Source: an uncultured Odoribacter sp. (GTDB lineage: Bacteria > Bacteroidota > Bacteroidia > Bacteroidales > Marinifilaceae). From it: a stretch of 41,524 bases of DNA. Location of the stretch: positions 1 through 41,524 of the forward strand of contig UQTM01000024.1 in NCBI GenBank assembly GCA_900544025.1. Reading direction: 5' to 3'. Below the pieces are notes generated by a model. It did no database searches, was not told the origin of the DNA, and was given only the letters and a program-made list of their open reading frames with translations. Shown one piece after another: positions 16,027 through 23,397 of the stretch. Every line of letters begins with the position of its first letter. Position 1 is the first letter of the stretch. Made by a program: the position numbers and the translations under genes.

Positions 16027-17031
16027 ATGGATAGTAATATCATTTTATTGGTCGGGGCTATTGCAGGAGGCTTGTTCCTGTTGTGGATTATTTTGTATTT
16101 TATTCCAGTCGGATTATGGTTTCAGGCTTTAGTTTCGGATGTGAAAATCTCGCTTTTGCAATTGGTGCTGATGCGTTGGAGGAAAGTGCCGCCTACGGTG
16201 ATCGTGGGAGCGATGATCGAGGGGAAAAAAGCGGGGATCGAGCTTTACCGTGATTTATTGGAAGCCCATTTTCTGGCAGGCGGGCATGTGCCACAGGTCG
16301 TCCATGCTTTGGTGTCGGCCTCTAAAGCCAATATCGACCTGACTTTTCAGATTGCTACGGCCGTGGATTTGGCGGGACGTGATGTGTTCGAAGCCGTGCA
16401 AATGAGTGTAAATCCCAAAGTTATCAATACTCCACCTGTGACTGCGGTTGCCAAAGACGGTATTCAGTTGATCGCGAAAGCCCGGGTAACTGTGCGTGCG
16501 AATATAAAACGCCTGGTCGGTGGAGCCGGAGAAGAAACCATTTTGGCGAGAGTGGGGGAAGGTATTGTTTCTTCGATCGGATCTTCCGATTCGCATAAGG
16601 CTGTGATGGAAAATCCGGATTTTATATCGAAGGTTGTTTTGAATAAAGGTTTGGATTCCGGGACGGCTTTCGAGATCCTTTCTATCGATATTGCAGATAT
16701 CGATGTGGGTAAAAATATCGGGGCGGGTTTACAAATCGACCAGGCATCTGCCGACTTGAAGATTGCTCAGGCAAAGGCTGAAGAACGGCGTGCTATGGCT
16801 GTGGCGAAAGAACAGGAAATGAAGGCTTTGGCACAGGAGATGAAAGCTAAAGTGATCGAGGCCGAGGCAAATATTCCTTTGGCTATGTCCGAAGCTTTCC
16901 GTTCCGGAAATTTGGGAATTATGGATTATTATAAGATGAAGAATATCGAGGCCGATACCCAGATGCGTGAATCGATTGCGAAACCTGTTGAAGCGAAAAA
17001 AGATATAAAGGAACATAAACCCGGGCAATAA
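16027..17031 (+). CDS. floA: Flotillin-like protein FloA
   Basis: 334 residues. One N-terminal membrane-associated helix (IILLVGAIAGGLFLLWIILYF, cut here to its core), a prohibitin-homology domain (LAGRDVFEAVQMSVNPKV, then DGIQLIAKARVTVRANI), and a C-terminal Ala/Glu/Lys-rich coiled coil (from about 240) ending in a charged tail. This is the FloA/YqfA (UPF0365) family, scaffolding proteins of functional membrane microdomains. It follows the NfeD-type gene immediately and is followed by a hairpin. Confidence 0.94.
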   Translation: MDSNIILLVGAIAGGLFLLWIILYFIPVGLWFQALVSDVKISLLQLVLMRWRKVPPTVIVGAMIEGKKAGIELYRDLLEAHFLAGGHVPQVVHALVSASKANIDLTFQIATAVDLAGRDVFEAVQMSVNPKVINTPPVTAVAKDGIQLIAKARVTVRANIKRLVGGAGEETILARVGEGIVSSIGSSDSHKAVMENPDFISKVVLNKGLDSGTAFEILSIDIADIDVGKNIGAGLQIDQASADLKIAQAKAEERRAMAVAKEQEMKALAQEMKAKVIEAEANIPLAMSEAFRSGNLGIMDYYKMKNIEADTQMRESIAKPVEAKKDIKEHKPGQ

Positions 17032-17045
17032 TTCGGATTTAAATG

Positions 17046-17085
17046 GTTTGAAAGTCTCTTCCCGATAACTTGGGGAGAGGCTTTG
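17046..17085 (+). terminator. Hairpin after floA
   Basis: AAAGTCTCTTCCC pairs imperfectly with GGGGAGAGGCTTT, followed by GTTTATAAT. A moderate intrinsic terminator. Confidence 0.6.
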
Positions 17086-17114
17086 TTTATAATAATCAAT
17101 CGTGTGACCAATAA

Positions 17115-17149
17115 AAAAATAAGTCCGGGATTTTACCGGACTTATTTTT
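17115..17149. terminator. Bidirectional terminator between floA and valS
   Basis: AAAAATAAGTCCGG (17115-17128) pairs with CCGGACTTATTTTT (17136-17149) around a seven-base loop; A and T runs on each side suit both converging genes. Confidence 0.88.
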
Positions 17150-17211
17150 AACTATAACCTATTTCCGTTTTTCAAGTGTTATTGCTGAACACCGGAAGAA
17201 GGTACTGTTTA

Positions 17212-19827
17212 TTACTTTAATTCTGCCAATTGAGCCTTAATTGCAGCGATCTTGGCTTCAGCATCGGCTTGTTTTTTCCGTTCGTTGGCAACGACTTGTT
17301 CCGGCGCTCCGCTTACGAATTTTTCGTTGCCGAGTTTTTTCACGACAGAGGCCAGGAAACCTTCGGTATAAGTCAGTTCCGTTTCCAGCTTTGTCCGCAG
17401 TTCTTCGGCATCTACTTGCCCTGTTGCCGGAATAAAATATTCTACCGTATCGGTGATGAAACTCCACGCCCCTTTTACAGGCTCGTTAATCACTTCTATA
17501 CTGCTGATATTTCCCATTTTACAGATGATACTTTCGAAATCTGCCGGATAACGTTTGTTCTGTTTCACTTTCAGTTCCAGAGAATCTTTGAACGCTACAT
17601 TGTTTTGCTTCCGGATATTTCTGATCCCGACGATCACTTCTTTGACAAAATTGAAATCGTGCAACAAGGATGCATTATAGGAAGTGTTTCCCGGAATCAC
17701 CGACACCATAATGCTTTCACCCGGCTGGCGTTTTTGCAAGCTTTGCCATATTTCTTCGGTAATGAAAGGCATGAACGGATGGAGCAGTTGTAAAAGCTGT
17801 TCGAACAACGAAATCGTCTTTTCGTAAGTAGTCCGGTCGATAGGCTGCTCGTAACCCGGTTTGATTATTTCCAGTAACCAGGAAGAAAATTCGTCTTTAA
17901 ATCCAGTATAAACCGTCATCAATGCTTCTGAAATCCGGTATTGGTCGAATTGGGTATTTAAGGTCTCTACGGTTTGATGAAGTTTATTTTCAAACCATTC
18001 TAAAGCCAGTTTCGAGTGCTGGGGTTGTTCTATGTCGGCTACTTTCCAGGATTTTACCAGCCGGAAAGCATTCCAGATTTTCGTGGTAAAATTACGTCCC
18101 TGTTCCGGAAGACTTTCGTCGAATAAAAGGTCGCCTCCGGCAGGGGCACACAGTAACATGCCTACACGTACGCCGTCAGCGCCGTATTTATCGATCAGTT
18201 CCAGCGGATCGGGTGAATTACCGAGTGATTTCGACATTTTCCGGCGTAGTTTATCGCGGACGATTCCCGTCAGATACACATTGTTGAATGGTTTTTCGTG
18301 CCGGTATTCGTATCCGGCAATGATCATCCGGGCAATCCAGAAGAACAGGATATCCGGGCCGGAAACCAAATCGTTTGTCGGGTAATAGTAACTTATATCT
18401 TTGTTATCCGGGTGGATGATTCCGTCGAAAACAGAGATCGGCCATAACCAGGAAGAAAACCAGGTGTCGAGACAATCCTCGTCTTGCCGTAGTTCTCCGG
18501 CAGTAACGTTTTTCCCTTTTTCCCGGAATAATCCGGCGGCTTCTTCGGCGTTGGCCGCTACCACGAATTCATTGCTATCGGGAAGGTAATAAGCCGGAAT
18601 CCGGTGTCCCCACCAGAGCTGGCGGCTGATACACCAATCCTTGACGTTTTCCATCCAGTAGCGGTAGGTATTCTTGTATTTTGACGGTGTTAAGATAACA
18701 TCGTCGTTCATCACGGCATCCAGTGCCGGTTTGGAAAGTTCCTTCATTTTCAGGAACCACTGCATAGAAAGTTTGGGTTCGATCACTACGTTTGTTCTTT
18801 CGGAATATCCTACTTTGTTATCGTAGTCTTCGATTTTCACCAGGTTCCCGGCTTTTTCCAGTGCCGGAATAATCTCTTCTCTGACTTTGAACCGGTCTTC
18901 TCCCACAAAGAATTGGGCGGCTTCGCTCATGGTTCCGTCGTCGTTGAAGATATCGATCGTTTCCAAATGGTGTTTGTAACCGATTTCGTAGTCATTGACA
19001 TCGTGTGCCGGAGTGATTTTCAACGCTCCCGTACCGAACTCCATATCTACGTATTCGTCCTGGATAATTGGAATTTCCCGGTTTACCAGAGGGACGATAC
19101 ATTTTTTCCCGGCCAGATGCCGGAAACGCTCGTCATTCGGATTTACACACACGGCAGAGTCGCCCAAGATGGTTTCCGGACGGGTGGTAGCAATGGTAAT
19201 ATAATGGTCTTCCCCCACGATTTTATAACGCAGGTAGTATAATTTGCTTTTTTCTTCCTTGTAGATGACCTCTTCATCGGACACCGCAGTTTGTGCTGCC
19301 GGGTCCCAGTTCACCATGCGTACACCTTTATATATATACCCTTTGTTATATAAATCGATAAATACTTTTAATACGCTTTCCGAACGGATTTCATCCATAG
19401 TGAAACAAGTCCTGTCCCAATCGCAGGATGCCCCCAGCCGTTTCAGCTGTTGCAGAATGATCCCTCCGTGTTTTTCGGTCCATTCCCACGCATGTTTCAG
19501 GAATTCTTCGCGGCTGAGGTCGTGTTTGCTGACACCTTCGCTTTTCAATTTGGCAACCACTTTGGCTTCGGTGGCGATAGAGGCATGGTCTGTTCCTGGA
19601 ACCCAGCAGGCGTTTTTCCCCTGCAAACGTGCCCGGCGCACTAATGCGTCCTGTATTGTATTGTTTAGCATGTGCCCCATGTGGAGAACTCCGGTTACGT
19701 TAGGGGGAGGAATTACGATGCAATAGGGAGTTCTCTGGTCCGGTTCGGAATGGAAGAATCTTTGTTCCATCCAATATTTATACCATTTTTCTTCGCTTTC
19801 TTTGGGATTATAATTTGTTGCGATCAT
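17212..19827 (-). CDS. valS: Valyl-tRNA synthetase
   Basis: Charges tRNA-Val; class I synthetase, 871 residues. HIGH-type signature HMGH at 49-52 after PPPNVTGVL, KMSKS at 530-534, the CP1 editing insertion (ATTRPETILGD, then GTGALKITPAHD), and a C-terminal coiled-coil arm (from ~810, ending in KKQADAEAKIAAIKAQL), which is diagnostic of ValRS rather than IleRS or LeuRS. Intact. Upstream I see no T-box leader, as expected for this phylum. It is separated from the zinc-ribbon gene by a terminator and so is probably its own unit. Confidence 0.97.
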   Translation of the reverse strand: MIATNYNPKESEEKWYKYWMEQRFFHSEPDQRTPYCIVIPPPNVTGVLHMGHMLNNTIQDALVRRARLQGKNACWVPGTDHASIATEAKVVAKLKSEGVSKHDLSREEFLKHAWEWTEKHGGIILQQLKRLGASCDWDRTCFTMDEIRSESVLKVFIDLYNKGYIYKGVRMVNWDPAAQTAVSDEEVIYKEEKSKLYYLRYKIVGEDHYITIATTRPETILGDSAVCVNPNDERFRHLAGKKCIVPLVNREIPIIQDEYVDMEFGTGALKITPAHDVNDYEIGYKHHLETIDIFNDDGTMSEAAQFFVGEDRFKVREEIIPALEKAGNLVKIEDYDNKVGYSERTNVVIEPKLSMQWFLKMKELSKPALDAVMNDDVILTPSKYKNTYRYWMENVKDWCISRQLWWGHRIPAYYLPDSNEFVVAANAEEAAGLFREKGKNVTAGELRQDEDCLDTWFSSWLWPISVFDGIIHPDNKDISYYYPTNDLVSGPDILFFWIARMIIAGYEYRHEKPFNNVYLTGIVRDKLRRKMSKSLGNSPDPLELIDKYGADGVRVGMLLCAPAGGDLLFDESLPEQGRNFTTKIWNAFRLVKSWKVADIEQPQHSKLALEWFENKLHQTVETLNTQFDQYRISEALMTVYTGFKDEFSSWLLEIIKPGYEQPIDRTTYEKTISLFEQLLQLLHPFMPFITEEIWQSLQKRQPGESIMVSVIPGNTSYNASLLHDFNFVKEVIVGIRNIRKQNNVAFKDSLELKVKQNKRYPADFESIICKMGNISSIEVINEPVKGAWSFITDTVEYFIPATGQVDAEELRTKLETELTYTEGFLASVVKKLGNEKFVSGAPEQVVANERKKQADAEAKIAAIKAQLAELK

Positions 19828-19866
19828 AACATTTCTGATTTGGATAATAAAGCGTAAAGTCTGTAA

Positions 19867-19898
19867 TAAAAAAGCTGCTATTCAGCAGCCTTTTTTTC
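19867..19898 (-). terminator. Terminator after the zinc-ribbon gene
   Basis: On the minus strand a GCTGC/GCAGC stem with flanking A/T runs (AAAAAAAGG...CTTTTTT) overlaps the stop codon region of the gene at 19897. Confidence 0.75.
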
Positions 19899-20742
19899 AA
19901 TCTTCAGATTTCTTAACCCTTCTTCCCTTCTTTTTCTGAGTTTCCATGGCTGACTCCAGGTCTGCTTTTTGTGCACTACCGTCGTAATCACAGATATATT
20001 TATCGATGAGGATACGGCCACAATATTCGCAGACGATGATTTTCTTTCTGGAACGAATATCCAACTGGCGCTGTGGCGGAATTTTGTTGAAACAACCGCC
20101 GCAGGCATCACGGTCCACGGTGACGACAGCCAATCCGTTGCGTGCATTGCTACGGATTCTTTTGTAGGCGGTCAATAAACGATCTTCGATGTTGGCTGCC
20201 AATTGTTCTGATTTCTTGATCAGTGCTTCTTCGTCTTTATGCGTTTCGGCTACAATATCTTCCAATTCGGCTTTTTTCGCTTCCAGGTCGGCTCTTTTTT
20301 CTTCGTATTGTTTGCTGGAAATTTCCAGATTTACTTCTTTTTCTGCTTTTGTTTTCTGGGCTTCCCGGATTCTTTTTTGCTGTAATTCGATTTCCAGCTT
20401 TTGGAATTCCACCTCTTTGGTCAATGCATCGTATTCGCGGTTATTGCGCACATTGTCTAATTGCTCGCTATATTTTTTAATCAGTTCCTCTGATTTTGCA
20501 ATTTCCTGTTTTTTCGTGGCGACGCTTTTGTCAGCTTCACTGATTTCGCTCCTCAGGTTTTCGAGACGTGTTTCCAAACCGGCCAGTTCGTCTTCCAGGT
20601 CTTGTACTTCCAACGGGAGTTCTCCTCTTAATGTTTTGATTTTATCGATCTCAGTGTCAATACGTTGTAGTTCGTAAAGATGCTGTAACTTCTCTTCAAC
20701 CGAGAGTTCCTGCTGTTGTTTTTCGTTATTATTCGCTGCCAT
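19897..20742 (-). CDS. Coiled-coil protein with C-terminal C4 zinc ribbon
   Basis: 281 residues. Residues ~10-195 are one long coiled coil rich in Glu, Lys and Leu. The C-terminal part carries a four-cysteine zinc ribbon: CGGC, then CEYCG about 25 residues later (DACGGCFNKIPPQ, IIVCEYCGRIL). This is the DUF164/putative nucleic-acid-binding zinc-ribbon family; the exact function is unknown. Its start lies three bases after the stop of the Nif3-like gene, a pairing widely seen between these families, which suggests a shared role. Confidence 0.88.
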   Translation of the reverse strand: MAANNNEKQQQELSVEEKLQHLYELQRIDTEIDKIKTLRGELPLEVQDLEDELAGLETRLENLRSEISEADKSVATKKQEIAKSEELIKKYSEQLDNVRNNREYDALTKEVEFQKLEIELQQKRIREAQKTKAEKEVNLEISSKQYEEKRADLEAKKAELEDIVAETHKDEEALIKKSEQLAANIEDRLLTAYKRIRSNARNGLAVVTVDRDACGGCFNKIPPQRQLDIRSRKKIIVCEYCGRILIDKYICDYDGSAQKADLESAMETQKKKGRRVKKSED

Positions 20743-20745
20743 ATA

Positions 20746-21837
20746 TTATAAATAATTTATCGGATTTGTTTTTACTTTAGAAAACTGAACCGCAAATTTA
20801 GATATTTTTTTTGTAACTAACTCATAAAAAATCTCTTTTGTGTATTGTTCGCTTTCGTAATGTCCAATGTCAGCTAAAATGAGCTTTTGTGCTGCATTGA
20901 AGAAATCATGATACTTGTAATCGGCTGTTATATAGATATCTGCTTGTTTTGAAATGGCTATATTCGTGAGGGAGGCTCCTGAGCCGCCGCACAAAGCCAC
21001 TCGTTTTATTTTAGGTTTGCAGAGATCGGTATGCCGGATCATTCCACAATGAAAGGTGTTTTTTATGTGCCGGAGAAATTCAAGGCTGTCGGTTTCTTCC
21101 CTGAGTTCCCCTATAATACCGAATCCGGTTGTGGGATTGATGTTGTTCAGGCAGACGGCGTTCCATACAGGTTCTTCGTAGGGATGAGCCTGTATAAGAG
21201 CCCGGATACAGGCTTGCAGAAGGTGTTCCGGCACAGTGATTTCTGTCCGCATTTCTGCTTCCGTGTGCAATTCTCCGGTTTTTCCCACAACCGGATGTGC
21301 ATTGGAGTTTGCCAGAAACGTCCCTGCTCCGTTTGTATTGAACGAGCAATTGCTGTAATTGCCGATATTTCCTCCACCTGCATTGAATACCGCATTCCTG
21401 ACTTTTTCCGTAGCGGCGATAGGAGTATAGAATGTGAGGCTATATAGTTTCCCGGCGGGTTGTAATATTTCCCGGTGTATTAATTGCAGTTTGTCGGCCA
21501 TTCTGCCGCTTACTCCGTTGGCTACTGCATCCATATTGGTGTGAGCGGCATACAGGTTTATATCGTGTTTAACGGCTTTTATCAGACAACGCTTCACGTA
21601 ATGATCGGGGACGATGTTTTTCACTCCCTGTAAAGTCAGAGGATGATGGGAGATAATCAGGTTGTGCCCGCCGCTGACCGCTTCTTCCACGACCTCTTCC
21701 GTAATGTCGGTGGAAAGTAAGATCGAGCTGACCTCATTGTCGGGGTGGCCGCAGATCAGTCCGGAATTGTCATAACTTTCCTGTAAGCTTAAAGGTGCGT
21801 ATTTTTCAATCAGAGAAGTAAAGTCCTTTACCTGCAT
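20746..21837 (-). CDS. Nif3-like dinuclear metal-centre protein
   Basis: 363 residues, the long bacterial form in which a PII/CutA-like domain (about residues 125-235) is inserted between the two halves of the Nif3 fold. Metal ligands are visible in IISHHPLTLQG, LYAAHTNMDAVANG and the C-terminal DIGHYESEQ. Members are often annotated as GTP cyclohydrolase I type 2, but that activity is doubtful for the family and folE is already present at 14.6 kb. Coupled to the zinc-ribbon gene. Upstream lies a MerR-type gene with a hairpin between. Confidence 0.9.
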   Translation of the reverse strand: MQVKDFTSLIEKYAPLSLQESYDNSGLICGHPDNEVSSILLSTDITEEVVEEAVSGGHNLIISHHPLTLQGVKNIVPDHYVKRCLIKAVKHDINLYAAHTNMDAVANGVSGRMADKLQLIHREILQPAGKLYSLTFYTPIAATEKVRNAVFNAGGGNIGNYSNCSFNTNGAGTFLANSNAHPVVGKTGELHTEAEMRTEITVPEHLLQACIRALIQAHPYEEPVWNAVCLNNINPTTGFGIIGELREETDSLEFLRHIKNTFHCGMIRHTDLCKPKIKRVALCGGSGASLTNIAISKQADIYITADYKYHDFFNAAQKLILADIGHYESEQYTKEIFYELVTKKISKFAVQFSKVKTNPINYL

Positions 21838-21863
21838 TTTCCATTCTTTTATAGTAATAATTT

Positions 21864-21890
21864 ACGCTGACCGGAAAGCCCGGCCAGCGT
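21864..21890 (-). terminator. Hairpin between the MerR-type and Nif3-like genes
   Basis: ACGCTGACCGG pairs with CCGGCCAGCGT with one mismatch around a five-base loop. There is no strong T run, so attenuation or RNA processing within the operon is as likely as termination. Confidence 0.5.
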
Positions 21891-21919
21891 TATGTAGAGT
21901 GTTGTCGTAAATCGAAAGA

Positions 21920-22255
21920 TCAGGAAAGCTGGGCTTTGATCTGGATCAATTCTTCCCGTATCGCTTTCAGGCGTTTCACCACTTCGAAATTTACCTCTGT
22001 TTCTGCTTTGCTTTCCCGGAGTTTCATTTGCGCTCCTCTCAATGTCATGCCTTTTTCTTTCACCAAATGATAAATCAAATGAAAATTGTCGATATCCGCT
22101 TTGGTGAATTGCCGGTTCCCTTTTTTGTTTTTATGGGGTTTTATGACATCGAATTCTTTTTCCCAAAAACGGATCAAAGAGGTATTTACACCGAACATAT
22201 CGGCTACTTCTCCGATGGAATAATATACTTTCAAAGGTTGTTTTTCCTGTCCCAT
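21920..22255 (-). CDS. MerR-family transcriptional regulator
   Basis: 111 residues. N-terminal winged helix-turn-helix YSIGEVADMFGVNTSLIRFW (residues 12-31), wing region (HKNKKGNRQFTKADIDNF), then a short dimerisation coiled coil. There is no ligand-binding C-terminal domain and no cysteines for metal sensing, so the effector is unclear. The short single-domain form is common in Bacteroidota next to the M23 peptidase gene, which here lies 33 bases upstream on the same strand. Confidence 0.9.
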   Translation of the reverse strand: MGQEKQPLKVYYSIGEVADMFGVNTSLIRFWEKEFDVIKPHKNKKGNRQFTKADIDNFHLIYHLVKEKGMTLRGAQMKLRESKAETEVNFEVVKRLKAIREELIQIKAQLS

Positions 22256-22288
22256 ATTCCTGCTGTGTGTTAAATGGTGGAGACCTTA

Positions 22289-23263
22289 TTAGTCCATGCT
22301 TTGCCCGGTGTTGTTCGCTATTTCAACCAGCTTGTCGTATTCATCCGGTGTCAGGTCGTTGAAATAATAATTGATCGGGTCCTGAGGAACGTTGTTTTTC
22401 CTGACTTCATAGTGCAAATGAGGTCCGGTGGACAACCCTCCGGTACTGCCGACATATCCGACAATATCGCCCCGCTTTACTTTTTGTCCTATTTTTACGT
22501 TATAGCGTTCGAGATGCCCGTATAGGGTTTTGTAATTGAAGCCGTGATCGACAATGACACATTTCCCGTATCCGCTTATAATTTCGACTGACGTTACTTT
22601 TCCGTCGCCCGACACGTGTACCGGAGTGCCTGGGGCTGCGGCAAAATCCATACCGGCATGGAATTTAATGGCTTTGTAAATAGGGTGCATCCGGTAGCCG
22701 AAGCCGGATGAAATACGCACTTTCTCGTTTCGCATAGAGAGCGGTATAATTGCCGGGATAGAGGCCAGCATGTCGATTTTATTCTTTGCCAGATGCTCTA
22801 CCTCGTCATAAGATTTACTTTGTATGTAAATCGCTTTCGATAATTCGTCCAGCTTACGGGATGTGTTGATGATCAGCTCGGCATTATCCATGCCTTTCAG
22901 CGATTCGTATTTATTCACACCTCCCGAACCCGCCCGGCGGATGGAGGCGTCGATCGGTTCCGATTCGAAAATCACACGATAGATATTGTCGTCGCGGGAT
23001 TCGAGTTCTTTCAATACCTTATCAAGCCTATCTACTTCATTGTTCAAAATTTGGTATTGGGCGAGTATTTCTTCTTTTTCCCGTTTCAGGGCTTTTTCTT
23101 TCGGAGAATCGACAATGGCGGAAACGATGAAAAAAATCACTAATGCCAGAGAAAGGCTGGAGAAAAATTTAGTTAAAAGAGTGGTCAATCTTTTCCGAAA
23201 GGAGATATGTATTTTATCGTACGATAACGTTTCGGGATTAAAACGATAACCTGTTTTAGCCAT
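22289..23263 (-). CDS. M23-family (LytM-type) peptidoglycan endopeptidase
   Basis: 324 residues. A cytoplasmic N-terminus with one membrane anchor (SLALVIFFIVSAIVD, residues ~37-51), a coiled-coil stretch (~55-110), then the M23 domain at the C-terminus. Zinc ligands H202 and D206 (HAGMD) and H284 in HLHYE, plus H282, are present, so it should be active, unlike degenerate EnvC/NlpD-type activators. It faces alaS across a shared promoter region and leads a minus-strand run with the MerR-type, Nif3-like and zinc-ribbon genes. Confidence 0.92.
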   Translation of the reverse strand: MAKTGYRFNPETLSYDKIHISFRKRLTTLLTKFFSSLSLALVIFFIVSAIVDSPKEKALKREKEEILAQYQILNNEVDRLDKVLKELESRDDNIYRVIFESEPIDASIRRAGSGGVNKYESLKGMDNAELIINTSRKLDELSKAIYIQSKSYDEVEHLAKNKIDMLASIPAIIPLSMRNEKVRISSGFGYRMHPIYKAIKFHAGMDFAAAPGTPVHVSGDGKVTSVEIISGYGKCVIVDHGFNYKTLYGHLERYNVKIGQKVKRGDIVGYVGSTGGLSTGPHLHYEVRKNNVPQDPINYYFNDLTPDEYDKLVEIANNTGQSMD

Positions 23264-23293
23264 TTTTCTTTATAAAATTAATGTTTTTCGATG

Positions 23294-23323
23294 CAAAGTT
23301 AAAGAAATAATCTAATTTTGCAA
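23294..23323 (-). promoter_or_regulatory. Promoter of the M23 peptidase gene
   Basis: On the minus strand TTG (23323-23321), 19 bases, then TAACTTTG (23301-23294), a perfect -7 box; leader about 24 bases. The -33 part touches the alaS -7 box. Confidence 0.65.
23313..23320 (+). promoter_or_regulatory. -7 box of alaS
   Basis: TAATTTTG matches TAnnTTTG; the leader to the ATG at 23398 would be about 70 bases. No clear -33 element stands at the right distance. Confidence 0.5.
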
Positions 23324-23397
23324 TCCTGTTTTGCGTCAGTAACTTAGGATAATTGACGTTTTTAGGAAAAATAAACACATAATATATAAAATAAAGC

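Noticed and set aside
19828..19866. T-box or other riboswitch before valS, alaS or hisS
   Set aside because: The leaders are short (about 20-70 bases) and hold no specifier or antiterminator structure.
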